A program made the position numbers and the translations under genes. The notes beneath the pieces are model-generated. The model was not told where the DNA came from. It saw nothing but the letters and a program-made list of their open reading frames with translations, and did not search any database. Shown here piece after piece: positions 11,661 to 24,633 of a DNA stretch of 64,000 nucleotides. Origin of the DNA: Epiperipatus broadwayi (taxonomy: Eukaryota; Onychophora; Udeonychophora; Euonychophora; Peripatidae). The stretch spans positions 11,078,292 to 11,142,291 of the forward strand of contig JAQFVV010012402.1 of assembly GCA_028023455.1 (NCBI GenBank). The letters run 5' to 3'. The stretch's first letter is position 1. Every line of letters begins with the position of its first letter.

Positions 11661-12054
11661 AATAAGTGGATATATATATATACATCAAATAAAGTTTTTG
11701 AAAAGAAAAGAAGTGATTTTTAATTATAGAATTATATGGCTATATGTACTGTATATTTTTGAAAAGAAAAAAGGATTGAGTCGTGATTAGAAACAGAAGT
11801 AAATGGATTTGTAATTATTTATTATTATTTTGAAATAAGGCATTTAATAATTTATTCTAACATTTGAATATATCTATTATTACATTTAATACTTTTTTTA
11901 AATTTTTGAACTACTATATTTAGCAATTCTCACAACTCTGAAAAACCAGCTCACAATCAAATAGAAGACCTCATGCTGGACAGTAAAATGAATAAGACAT
12001 TATATATATATATGAAAAGAAAGTTACTGTTAACACTAACTGAAATAATTATAG

Positions 12055-12219
12055 AAAATATACAAACCATTATACAATTACAAATATCCAGTAACGCCCT
12101 CTGTTTAAAGATCTATATCTCAATAATAGCAAACCAAAAGTTTGCTATTATTGAGATATAGATCTTTAAACAGAGGGCGTTACTGGATATTTGTAATTGT
12201 ATAATGGTTTGTATATTTT
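12055..12219. repeat. Perfect 79-bp-arm palindrome
   Basis: 12055-12133 is the exact reverse complement of 12141-12219, with a 7-base loop (ccaaaag). No mismatch was found on reading both arms. The RNA of either strand would fold into one uninterrupted hairpin. The open frame at 11973-12161 is a shadow. It may be a foldback element, a hairpin RNA locus or a sequencing/assembly foldback. The flanks are TA-rich on both sides. Confidence 0.85.
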
Positions 12220-12257
12220 ATATATATATATATTAATAATTTTTATCATATGTTATA

Positions 12258-12720
12258 TTTAGTCTCTATATAAGACCCAAAGATTGATTTAGAAGAAGTA
12301 CCTTTTTGAATGAAAAAAAAGTCTTTACAGTTTACTATTTTCATTATCTATTAACATCTCTGATTATAATCTTTTAAATATAAAAGTATGACATATAATT
12401 ACTCATTTTTAAATATTTTAACAATAACACCTGTTAAAAATTATTAACTTATAGCATTCAATATAGTTTATTATAAATATAAGGAATATAAAAAAAGTTA
12501 TGAGTTTTGTTTCTATAAAACATATATATTTACTGCAGCACTTTAATCTCTATTCAATACTCAGAGATTGCATTTAGAAAGGATACCTATTTAAATGAAA
12601 AAAGCAATTACAGTTTACTATTTTCATGATTGTTGTCTATTAACACTTGACTGTGATTTTTCTAATATGAAAATATAAAGATATTTCCACATTTTAATAT
12701 ATATGTTTTAACAGTATTAT
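12258..12720. repeat. Two-copy diverged tandem duplication
   Basis: 12258-12430 and 12541-12715 share 'tctctat', a 'gattg(a/c)attta' block, 'cagtttactattttcat' and 'tctattaacatc/actt'. The unit is about 283 bp and moderately diverged. No coding potential. Confidence 0.55.
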
Positions 12721-13125
12721 ATACACACATTATATGAGTTACATAATTCACTTTTTTATTAAAAAAATATAAAATTTAAAATAATCATAATTTAATTATT
12801 TGAAAGGCTAGAAGTTAAAAAAAATAGAAGGTAAATGTTGAGATAAGTTAAGAATTAGTAATAATTGTAACTTGTCTTTCTTTTATATACTTTTATTTTA
12901 TAATCCTATCAAAAATACTCTTTGAAAAAAAGTATTTTAACTAAAAAAGTAAAAAGTTATTATGATTAAATTAAATAGTTTGTACAAAATTAATCAGGCT
13001 CTGGAGATTAAGATTCCAGACTGATTAGTTGAACAATATGACTAATCTCTGTAATTAAAATAGAAAAATGAAAAAAAGTTAAAAAATGTAAATTGTAATT
13101 AATTTTTTTAAAAAATAAAATGTAT
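12721..13125. other. Unassigned AT-rich DNA
   Basis: Very AT-rich; a short near-palindrome 'gattaagattccagactgattag' region lies near 13007-13030. Nothing else recognised. Confidence 0.5.
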
Positions 13126-13335
13126 TGATAGTGCGGTTGAAACTCAAGCAAGGGTGGGGTCAGAGGAATATAAAAAGCACACATTCTCTATTGTCTTTAG
13201 TTTTGTTTTGAGTCCAGTTCAGTTCATCTAGAGAGTTGTTAAGTTATTAAATTATTATTCTATTGAAGCATTAAAGAGAATGAGTGGCTAGAACCAAACT
13301 CTGGTGTTTTGGTGTTTGGTTGTTTTCCTCCACTC
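13126..13335 (+). promoter_or_regulatory. TATA-containing promoter-like block, possible solo LTR
   Basis: A GC-richer stretch with a strong TATA box (TATAAAAAG at 13169-13177), preceded by 'gggtggggtc' and followed by 'ttttgttttgagtccagttcag' and a GT-rich 'ggtgttttggtgtttggttg' tract. This composition is usual for an LTR U3-R-U5 segment. No second copy was found in the window, so LTR status is inference. Confidence 0.35.
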
Positions 13336-15467
13336 ATCTTCTGTGTGCCACTAGACAAATGCCATGGTAGTCTGCTCTGACTTGTCTTCTGCTGATGACA
13401 TGCTGTACAAGAGAAAACTGAGAAGCTTCCTTTCTGTTACAAATACCTTAACCAAGAAACTAATCCAAGAAACTAATCGGATCTGAGGAAAAAGGGTGAT
13501 CAACCTCATACAAAGAAAAACCAAGAACTGTGCATACCCAGATACAAAAAACAAGAACTGTGTAATCCACCTATGGAAATCTAGATGATATTTAAAATCA
13601 CAAATAATCTCCAAAAGCTTTGCTGCATTTATCCTAAGTAAATATTCATTGATATCATTATTAAAACTTAAATTTTATCTGGAATAAGAATTTGTTATCA
13701 TAAGCATGCATATTTGTTAAATGTATACTCTCTTTTATGTGTTTTATATTTTATTATTTTTCTTATTATTATTACATTTATAATTATTATCTTTTAATAA
13801 TTTTGTTTAAATTATTAAAGTCATTTTATGTCTCTCTCTCTCTCTCCATTCATGTAAGTAAATGTGTAGCTGGTCTCATGTTAAGAACTAGCCATGGGTC
13901 AAATGCTTAAAATGTGTTAATGACATTTCATGAGTTCCAGTGTAAGTATTGGATGGGGCCCTGGGTTTAAACCTGTTATAAATAACCCAATAGGTGTTTT
14001 ACATTTCATGCAGCCAGTAAGCTACTTCGGACTAGAAAGGTGACTGTTGGTTTAATATTTTTATTAAATCTCAGTCTAACTAGGGATATGGTTGACATAT
14101 AATTATTAGTCATATTTACTCCCCTGCTCTGAAAATCATATTGCAAATTAATATGATTTTTATAAAAATAGAATAAATAATAGAAAGTTTAAAAAGTTTA
14201 AGTTTAAGGAGAGGTAATTCCCATTACAATATATATGGAAATATTTGTTGAAAATGTAAGATATTTCCATGTTTTAAAATGTATGTAGAGTAGAAGCATA
14301 AATCTATGAGGGTGGCATGATAACTGTTATAAAATGAAATTGAGTTGTGTGGATGAAACCTTCAGCACTCATAAGAAGTAATGCAATTTGATATAATCAT
14401 TTTGTGACAAAGATATTACAGTTCATGTTAAAATCCACTAGTAAGATGACCGGATGGGGAGATAAACAGAACTGTGAATTGATATTGAATATTATACTTT
14501 TGATTACTGTAGGACCAGGCAGTATGTAGATGATTATTATAGTAAGAATAATACTGAAGTGATGAAATGTGACAATAAGCAAATTTGCATCTATGTATAT
14601 TATTCAAGTTATGACTAATCCAGTGCTGATGGTGATGATGATTCTCTTGAACAGGCATAGAAGCCTTATGTTCTCAGATAGGATGTATGGTCAATCTGAC
14701 ATCCACTATATATTTTTTTCTCTAGAAGACCCATGTGGCTGAGTAATTTTAATCCCCTTATTTAGTTGATGGTTTTTTGAAACTGAGTTCAATCCTCTAA
14801 CAGTGAAAGCTACTTTTAGTTGCATGTCAGATTATGTATGAGGGAAATACTTATTATGGAAGTTATGGTTTGAGTTATAGATTTGACAGCTATTAGTTAT
14901 TAGCTAGTGTTTAAGTCTAAGGGCTTAGTGCTGTTTCTAAGGCTGTTAATTTAAATTTACTTCAGTAGTAGTACTTTCAGTGTACATAGGATGTTGTGTG
15001 TCTATTTGTATAGTATCATTTCTAAATGATACCTCAGAGTTTGAACTTGGTTCATTATGCAGAATATTGGTCAATGAATGTTGTGATTGTCCTCAGGATT
15101 AATGACATTTATGAGTATTGCATCATCTTGTGATGCTCTGGTTGGGCTACCATTGTGATTGAGTGCTTTTGCCTTTTTGATTTCTTTTTTTATATATATA
15201 ACCTATCAGGTTTTCTTTTAATAGAACCATCTGAGAGACTGTTTTCAATAGTTGAAAGGTATGGTGTTAAAAAGTCCATAATGCTGGTAGATATCTTATT
15301 GACTATAAAGGGAATATTTTGATGGCTGAGAATTGCTTTATTGTTTGAAGCAGCTAGCTGAGATGTTTTAGGTGCTCCAATTGACTCAGTTTCTATACAG
15401 TATTTATTCATTGAAATGTGTTTCTGGCCAAGGGTTATGATCTATAATTATCATATCATTCATCAAT
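13336..15467. other. Unassigned DNA, slightly less AT-rich
   Basis: No recognisable protein or RNA gene. The composition between about 13340 and 15400 is more even than elsewhere. Open frames of 61-87 codons show no domain. A (TC)n run is at 13831-13847. Confidence 0.5.
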
Positions 15468-15493
15468 TATCATCATCATCATCATCATCATCA

Positions 15494-15531
<38 letters not shown>
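15468..15531. repeat. (ATC)n(ATT)n microsatellite
   Basis: A pure trinucleotide run, first about nine atc units and then about fifteen att units. Confidence 0.9.
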
Positions 15532-15904
15532 AATAACTTTCAATATATAAATATCAAATTATGCAATATAATGTTTGTAATAATTGGAACAACAAACTTT
15601 CTTTTAAATTACAAAGCTATGCAGATGAAAAAACAGCCTATTTTTTGTGCATTTGTGATGGTAATATGGATAACAGATATAAAATTTTGAACAGTAAAAT
15701 AGCTAATGCTAAAAGAAAAGTTGTTGTTCCAATTATTATAAACTATTAACACTGTATATTTTGAATTTTTTTTACACCCAGCACAATAGATGAATAACTT
15801 TAAAAGTGTACCTATGCATATATATATATTTAAATTACATAAGAAGAAAATAAAAAAACACAAGCACTTTAATTATATATATAATTACTAAAATAAAAAT
15901 CTAG
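15532..15904. other. Unassigned AT-rich DNA
   Basis: Two overlapping opposite-strand open frames of 62 and 84 codons are present here. Neither shows a domain, and the overlap makes both unconvincing. Confidence 0.45.
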
Positions 15905-16300
15905 AATTAAAATTTTTAAAAATAAATAATAATACTTTTGATATTTTAATTAAAATAAATTATTTAAAATTAAGTAAAAGATTTATCTGGTGTATTAATA
16001 GATTATTTATTTTTCGAATCTGATAAAAATTAAGCTGAATTATTTTGTTTGTAAGAAAATAACAAATATTTTATATAATAAAAAAAAAAAAACAAAGATG
16101 ATTTGGATGTAATTTACAAAAGTTATTTTAAATGCTTTTTTTTTTGCACCTCAAAAAGATTTTTTAAAAATTATTTTTGGCCTAAAGTAAAAATATGTAA
16201 TTAATTTTTTTTTTTTTATGAATAAAAAAATACCTATTGTCTCACAGGATTATTGATTTTTTTTTATTAATTAAAAAAAGGTGGAAAAATACCTTTTTAA
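15905..16300 (+). repeat. Interspersed repeat shared with 33885-34180
   Basis: The order 'aataaattatttaaaattaa(g/a)taaaagattta', then 'attatttattt(t/c)tc', then 'gataaaaattaa' is repeated near 33900-33985. Very AT-rich, so the homology should be tested by alignment. Confidence 0.4.
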
Positions 16301-17686
16301 CCCTCTTGCTTAGCCGCGTAGATAATCTTATCATGTAGCTATAAATACTAAAATGCATGTTAACTCAGAAGCTAACAGTATAAATTATAGTTCTACTGCA
16401 AAAGAAAACACTCAGATTCTACCAGCCAAAGTGTTTACGATCACCAAAAAAATGCATGCCAATACTATTTTCCTAAACTTCTCAATTCCGCTGCACATTT
16501 CTAGAAACCTTATAATCAGCTGTTGTATGATTTCTCTGTAATTTCTACCTATGTACCTGTTCTAAGTTGTAAACTGTCTTTAGGTGTCTATATCCAGTTA
16601 CCAAATTATTTATTATAAGATAGTTTATATATAAAACCAATTGAAGTATATATGCATGCACATATGGAAAAAATATATTGACAGTAAGGATATTGTGCTT
16701 ATTATATTTTAATATATTATTCCAGTTTTAAGGAAAGGTTACATAAATTAATACATATAAATGTATTTTATAGACAAAGGAAAATCTATTTGCTTTTCTG
16801 ATTTATTTATTTTTTTGATTATTTGTTTGCTTACATAGAAAATTTAAGAGAAAACGATTGTCATCATAATTTTCTAAGCCAGGATAATAATTTTGAATAA
16901 AGTAGTTATTAATTAAAATGAACAAATGGCTACCCAAATTAGAGACTGGAATACCACAACAATATGCTTGAAGATCAAAAGTCTGAATATATTAATTAAT
17001 ATTATCAATAAATGAAAAAATATGACAAAAAGATAAAGATAAATAACACTAGGGCAGCATAAAAGATGAGAAGGGGAAAGTAAGGTGATGAACTGAAGAG
17101 AACAGATATTGTTTCTTTAAATGATATTTACTTGTTAACAAAAGCAATTTTTTAAAATTTATTTAGAAGTTTATCAAAATAGATATACTAATTTTAAACA
17201 ACCTTCATACTTCTCCATTCTTTTTAAATTCATATAAATAAAAATATAATAAAAGACAAATGACCCCCAGATGCATTTATGCTGAATCAGCTCTCATCAG
17301 TTGGCACAGGTCACTATTTTCCATATATATCTCTATTATAAGAAGAGTATTTATCTATAGTAAATTATTACATTTTTATTTACCATTACACATGGGGGAA
17401 AAAAAGGTGAATAACTCCAAGTGTGTGTATGTTTAAAAAATTAAAAAATCAGACATATTAATCTTTAAGTGAGGTTTAAAGTTCATGACTGTGCTAGAAA
17501 TAATCTCTAGTTTAGAAAATGATTAGTAATAATCATTATTGAATTTATCTGAGGTGGATGGTGCCAAAGTTGTGAGTGGAGGGAGTTTGACAATGGTAAA
17601 TAAAAATGCAATAAATTTATCAACATGAATATTATTGATCATTGATCAACTTGCAGTTTTTATGGAATAAATGAAATGTAAGTGAA

Positions 17687-17687
<1 letters not shown>
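16301..17687. other. Unassigned AT-rich DNA
   Basis: No gene or repeat family recognised. A short open frame at 16353-16541 has no domain. Confidence 0.5.

Positions 17688-17767
<80 letters not shown>
17688..17767. repeat. (TAA)n microsatellite
   Basis: Almost pure trinucleotide array with one aaa interruption near 17730. The poly-leucine frame on the minus strand is an artefact. Confidence 0.9.
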
Positions 17768-18908
17768 TTGATGAAGAAAGATGAAGAAAAAAAAACGAAA
17801 TTATAAGAAAAGACTAAAATAAAATAACTGTTCAAGAAAAACAAATGGAGATGCTAGTTTTAAAAGATAATGATAAAAATAGTATGAAAATGCTATTCCA
17901 AAAAATCAACTAACAAAGTAATAATAAGAAATATAATTGACTACTCTGAAAAAATGTAGAAAATAAAATCATCCTAGGTGAAGTTAGCAATATTGAAGAC
18001 AATTTACAAAGTTTATTATTTAAAGATTGCCAGAATATTTTGGTATGAATTATATTTGGTAATGATATGCAAAATAAAAATGATATAAAGATTAAAATCT
18101 ACTATCATATTGTTAAAAAAAAACAGTTGATAAGTCAGAAATTTGAAATCAATATAGATTTTTTAAACGTTAAAATGGTTTTATGAAAATCATGGAAGCA
18201 ATGATAAAATCTTTTAGTACTAAATTTCTTCAACATAAAGACTATGCAGATAGAAAGAGAATAGGTAAAATGATTTAGAAGTACTACAAATAGATTATCA
18301 AGAAATAATATAACAAAGGCTTGATTTCTAAGGTGTCTTTATTGTAAACTCAGCAACTTCCTGGGATAAACGATAACAAAAAATGTCATGGTAAAAGGTG
18401 TCCATTAGAGATTCTACACCACCAGCAATAAATAAAATAGGTGGATTAACAGAAATTATAGCTGCTAATATTTCAAATGATTCTGAAGAGCAAATGGCAA
18501 TCTCTCAGAATATTAAAAAAATGGCATTGATATAAAGAAGTTGAAGAAGAAACTAAATATGATCAAAATTAATGTCTTAGTAGGTTAGAAATTTTATTTT
18601 GTATATAGTATTGTACATTTTATGTTTAAATATCTTGTATTTATATAATATTGAAAAACCATTTACAAGCACAATCAAGACACAAAGAGATAAATTAATC
18701 AGTAACAAATCATGTGGAGTGAAAGTTTATTGTTGAAAGAAGACAAAATAAAAAAGTAAGATTTTTGGTGATTAAATAAAAGTCACTTAATTGGAACCTG
18801 TTCAGCTATACTTACTAGTATTTGATGAAAACATTTGTTTCAGTTTAACATTATGATGCTGGCATATATCTTATGAATATTATTATATCAGGTGGTGCAT
18901 CAATCCAT
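17768..18908. other. Unassigned AT-rich DNA
   Basis: No domain recognised. Text such as 'gctgctaatatttcaaatgattctgaagagcaaat' near 18460 looks like decayed coding sequence but could not be assigned. Confidence 0.4.
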
Positions 18909-19699
<791 letters not shown>

Positions 19700-21470
19700 T
19701 CATTTAATATGCACATAAATTAAATTGATAGACCAATTCATCCTACAACTTAAAACTTTATCAAAAAACTAAACTTATATAACAATAAAGCTAAAAGATA
19801 GATTGGTATCATTCTATCCTTTAATAATTGTTGATATTACATAATTCAGTGGGAGATGGTTATTTTCTTTCTAATTACACACACACACATAGTCAGACTT
19901 AGCATAGTTCATTTATTTATATTTTTTCTATTTATTTATTTACATAAATTACACAGGCACCATTTGGCTTTAAGCACTAGAAAATAAACTAAAACGTATA
20001 TTTAATGTGACCATTACACAGTGCTATTTGTAATGCTGGGCTAAATCATTATGAACATAAGGTATTCCCCATGAATGATGGTAGACAATGCAATCTTCCA
20101 TAAATAAAGTCATAAATTATGTGATAATAATTTATTTATATGTATACTTATTAATTAATGTACAATTTCGTTTCTTTAATAAAGTTAACAAATCATGTAA
20201 CAGTAATTTATTTACAAGCTATAACCATTAATGGATATGCAATTTATCTTTTTAGCAAAATCCTTTAATCTTTATTCATTATTTTATAAATATATTCATA
20301 GATAAGGAAACACATTCACTGCACCTTGAATCCTGTCTTCAATAAACCTAAATATTTTTCTATGCATGTACGAATTAATAAATATAAACATTTCTTTGAT
20401 TCACGTTTCCTAGTACTTATACATATATATGCTCTATATGGGATAAACATCATTCCTATCTTTATCACAATAATCATAAGGAATGGTCTGTTTAGATCCT
20501 AATCCTAAACATAACCTTTAAATAATATTAACTATAAAGAGATGGTCTTGTGATCCTAATACTAACTGAATAAATCTTCTATCCAATAATCATAAGGAGT
20601 GGACTTTTTGGTCCAAACCTAATTTAATAAAAGTTCAATTTATACATGGAAGACTCATTCTGAGATTGATCCCTAGCTCATTAAACTGATGGAAATGTAT
20701 TCACTTATATGGGTTGAACAAACAACTGCACATATATAAATCCATCTCCATAAAATCCAATTTTCAGTAATCAAATTTAAGTTTAACTACATATGAATGA
20801 AACTAATGGAAATAATTACATCATTATTTATGACTTAGACATTTATACATGTACATTTCATTTACCTGATTATCATTATTTTTTTACCTTTTCTTCTTGT
20901 TAATAACTTATATAAAATTTATAAGCTTAGCATATATATGGAATATAAAAACTTTTAACAAGTTAAACAGAAGTTATTACACAATTTTCTTTTTTTTTTC
21001 TAAACTGACATTTTCTTTAAAAAATATCTAGATACAAGAATTATTTAGAAATTCAAATTAGTTAAATAAAATACAAATCAGACTCTTATTATAAGACTCA
21101 CCAAACAAAATAATTGTCATTGTGCTTCTTTCTAACAAATATTATAAGTTCTTCAGGTTGATAATATAGTGTTGTAATTTTTAACTGTCCTTTAAACAAG
21201 AATATTTCTTAATTTCAGCTGGATTCAAAATATCATTCAAAAGTGTTCCAGATTAGATCTAGTTAATGGTTAGTAGTGTCCTTCCTTTTTATTCAAAAGG
21301 CATAGTGAAATTCTGGAATTTGAATGAAGTAATATTCCAGTCTGCCAAAAGAAATGAAAAACTGATTTTAGATCAAAACTTAGATACTTACTTAAATCTT
21401 AATTTATTCCTTTATTTTAAACCAAATCTGTATATCATTTTGCTTAGAGGAAAAAAGATATTATTTTTTT
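19700..21470. other. Unassigned AT-rich DNA
   Basis: No gene recognised. A (CA)n run is near 19877-19889. 'aatcataaggaatgg' and 'aatcataaggagtgg' near 20472 and 20587 hint at a diverged duplication of about 115 bp. Confidence 0.5.
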
Positions 21471-21530
21471 ATTGGAATTGTTTATTTCAATATATATATA
21501 TATATATATATATTGAAATAAACAATTCCA

Positions 21531-21531
<1 letters not shown>
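21471..21531. repeat. Palindrome around (AT)n
   Basis: 'attggaattgtttatttca' and 'tgaaataaacaattccaat' flank an (AT)n core, forming an essentially perfect cruciform. It lies directly left of the (AT)n tract that borders the 11-kb LTR element. Confidence 0.85.

Positions 21532-21580
<49 letters not shown>
21532..21580. repeat. (AT)n microsatellite, insertion target
   Basis: Pure (AT)n up to base 21580. A further (AT)n tract begins at 32831, directly beyond the other end of the LTR element. The element therefore appears to have inserted into an (AT)n run, which hides the exact target duplication (4 or 6 bp ATAT repeats fit). Confidence 0.85.
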
Positions 21581-21583
<3 letters not shown>

Positions 21584-24352
21584 ACCAGTCAGAATTGTAT
21601 GTTCATTTAACAAGGTTTAGAATCTAAGCAAAAGTACCCTAAATCCACTCATGCCCGAGATACACAGGTCAGGAGCAATCATGAATTCTGCCCTATTTGC
21701 TCTTCTCTAAAACTATAACATTATAAACAACACTTCTGATGATAACATGAAATTTTATTCATTCTGGTCCCAGAGACACAGCAGAGAAACATGAGATCTA
21801 GAGGGTAATTAATGTAAATAAATAATATCAAATCTTGGCTCAATCAAATATCTTATGTGAAGGGACAATTTATAAATTTTAAATGAATTGCACACAGCTA
21901 GCATTGCAAAAGAAACATGAATTATAAAATAGTATCCATCCAGAATGAGCAAAGAACAGAATAACCCAGAGATAAATATCTATTTGAAATAATCAGTTAT
22001 AACTTCTAAATATTACTAACACTATTATAAATATTTAATGGAATTCAATGAGTGAGAGTCAGTAAGACACAATGCATGAGTAATTATTAAAACATAATAA
22101 TTTAATAAATATAAACAATTTAATTTACATTAGAAAACATAGCACAGATTTAATGCGGTTATTACTTTGCATATAAGCAACTGATTTAGTATGCTAATGA
22201 GTTATAGTATAATAATAAATTAATGTTATCAATGCGGTGATCATTACTTTAAGTAATGATAAGGACGTTTACAAATTCATCTCTAAAGAGAGGTTTACTC
22301 TTGATATGATAGTTAATAATTTATCGTTTATGAGCATATCTGGGCCTGTACAAATGAGGAATGGGTTAGCCTAAATTAGCTTTACTGTGACAATCCTAAA
22401 ATATTCGACTAATTATAAAATGAGTGGTTTACAAACATCACTGCGCCACGTCTTATAAATAATATGAGAACTACCCATAAAAGAACTCGCAGTGCTAACT
22501 ATAATGACAGCGTTTAAAATGGAGAAGATGTCCGTCTTTGGACTGGAAGGCTTTATCACATATATGATTCTGCTTGTATTTATCACAAGGCGATATTCGA
22601 AAATATGAGTGGTAAGGATTCCATGGCATGCCCTCCAACGTGTCACATGCAGAGCCTTAATACTCTAATGTTTATCCTGAGATCGGTTATACCAAACCTC
22701 ATTCCTATACGAGTTACGTGAAGAAAATCCGGAGTTCGGATGAGTAAATATGATAAAGCAAAATATAATTCTTTAAAATGCTATCATAAGTAAGCAACGC
22801 GAATATGGCTTAAGTCTTAAATGACTAATGAAATAATTTAAGCTTAAATAAAGCAATAATAGCATGCGTAACGCCATGATAAAATAATAACCCACTCAGC
22901 ATCGTACGTATAACTTTAATAAATTTAGGATGTCGAATATAGAAGAGGGAAAATATTATTTCCTATTTAACAAGTCCAAGTATTTTAAATGACAATATAT
23001 TATAAGCAATTTAACTCTTAATGGCGTATAAATAATAAATAGTTATTAAAATATATTAATAATCAAATTTATTTTAAGAAGATAAAATGCATTTAAATAT
23101 CGATAGTGACAACAACAAAAGGTTTATCTTATGCCATAATATAATTTTTAAACAATCCACCATTAAACATATATTTCAAATATTTAACCGAGCGAACAGC
23201 GTTCAGTAAGAAATTTTACGTTTAACTATTTAAATATTCCAAAATATCGGAATGATGATTGAAATAATATAAGTTCGCTAGATTAAAACATTAGCACACT
23301 AAAACTAATTTAATAAGATATATATTTAAAATAAGTTTTGCTGCATGAAATAAAATAATTAGAGTGTGAAACTTAAAAAGCTAATGATAGATTTAAAGTA
23401 CATAATTCTGTGCTTAGCGTTTCAAAGAACAAGTTTAAAACTTAAGAGAGAAAATCACAAATTTAATGATAATTAAGTTTATAGTCAGTTATAAAATAAA
23501 TAAAGATTACATTCTGATTACAATTAAGATTTAGGAAAGAAATGAAGTGAGGAGAATTAAGAGTTCATTCTTCGGCAAAACGGATTACCTTTAGAAGTTA
23601 TGGTGGCCACTTATAATAACGTATACGAAGTTTAGCAAGGCACAATATTAATAAAATAATGGTAGGCATCTTCCAATATTCTTTTACAGTTAAACATAAC
23701 AGTTCTCAAGTAGCGATGGCATAGCAGGGAGGCAGAACAAAGGCGATTTAAGATCAGGGAGGCAAATTCCTTTTACTCACAGTCCATTTTGTTTCCACTC
23801 TCTACACAAATACCAGAGAGAAGAGTGATTTGAACTCCTTCTGTGCGTTCCTAGAACTTCTGCTCCTCCTATACTTGAAATTTAGCAATATTGGAAGATG
23901 TAAACAATACGTTCCAGAAAGCATTATTTAAACGTATTTTTAAAATTGCAAATAACTTTAAAATATGATTTTTGGTTTGACTTGAAATATTTAAAATGAG
24001 AATGACCTTTTTAAATTGTAATAATACTTTTTAGAATTTTCTGGCATTTGCTTTAGCTCTACATTAATTGTATTTATTTTTATATCTGTAATACATATAC
24101 GCACATACACAATTATCTAAGTGAAGGGAATTTACAAGCTTGGAAATAAAATATACTTAAGCTAAAATAATAATTCAACTGGTTACACATAACCATTTTG
24201 AATAAACAGGGTGGAAGTGATATGTGTATATGTGTGTGCTTAACATTCCTAGATGACCAAATAAACATATAAACTGGTTCAAACCCTACTTTAAAGGTAT
24301 GTAATGTCATCAGGCAGTGAAGTTAAATATGTACTACAGATTTACCACTTCA
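21581..24352 (-). repeat. 3' LTR of the LARD-like element
   Basis: Nearly identical to 30060-32830. In sense orientation it begins TGAAGTGG and ends TGGTACA. Many differences from the other LTR are CG in this copy versus TG or CA in the other (for example ggacgttt/ggacattt, gtccgtc/gtccatc, acgcgaat/acatgaat), with a smaller set in reverse. The 77-codon frame at 22413-22646 is present in both LTRs simply because they are duplicates. Confidence 0.9.
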
Positions 24353-24365
24353 CATTCCCCTAATT
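24353..24365 (-). other. Polypurine-tract-like site
   Basis: On the minus strand 'TTAGGGGAATG' directly abuts the TGAAGTGG start of the 3' LTR. A G-rich purine run at this exact place is what primes plus-strand synthesis in LTR retroelements. Short, so judged mainly by position. Confidence 0.6.
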
Positions 24366-24633
24366 AGAGGAACAAACAAAAAAAAATTGTTAAAAAAAAA
24401 GATTTTACTTATACCTTTAAAATTATTATTCCAAGTGGCAAAGATAAACATGGTCAACCTAATAATAATGAATTAGTTTGTCTATTCCCCACTACTCTTT
24501 GTCTATACTTCATTTCATAAAATTCTAATCACAATGTACTAATTGGGATCTCCCTATTCTCTTAAGTTTTTTTGAATATCGGTGGTCTGTTCTGGTGCAT
24601 TATGCTGTCCTATCAATCTCAAAACACTTTTTA
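24366..24633 (-). other. Untranslated stretch between ORF and 3' LTR
   Basis: AT-rich and without coding potential. It lies between the stop of the last ORF segment and the PPT-like site. Confidence 0.6.

Larger units (their letters stand above)
10734..11737 (+). mobile_element. 5'-truncated Penelope-like element, right copy
   Basis: Plus-strand mate of 9657-10660 with the same layout: nuclease ORF 10754-11320, 3' untranslated region, hammerhead-like motif at 11618-11660, (AT)n, and 'catcaaataaagtttttgaaaag'. Similarity to the other arm stops abruptly at 11737, where the right flank 'ggctatatg' differs from the left flank. The truncated ends point at each other (head to head), so the two 3' ends face outward. 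Confidence 0.8.

Noticed and set aside
18020-18560. Second LINE reverse-transcriptase relic
   Set aside because: Some coding-like text is present, but no ordered RT motifs could be matched.
21266-21610. 114-codon ORF ending in IYIYIY
   Set aside because: It runs through an (AT)n tract into the LTR; low complexity with no domain.
22413-22646. 77-codon ORF conserved at 30890-31123
   Set aside because: Both copies lie inside the duplicated LTR, so conservation is explained by the LTR pair, not by coding selection.
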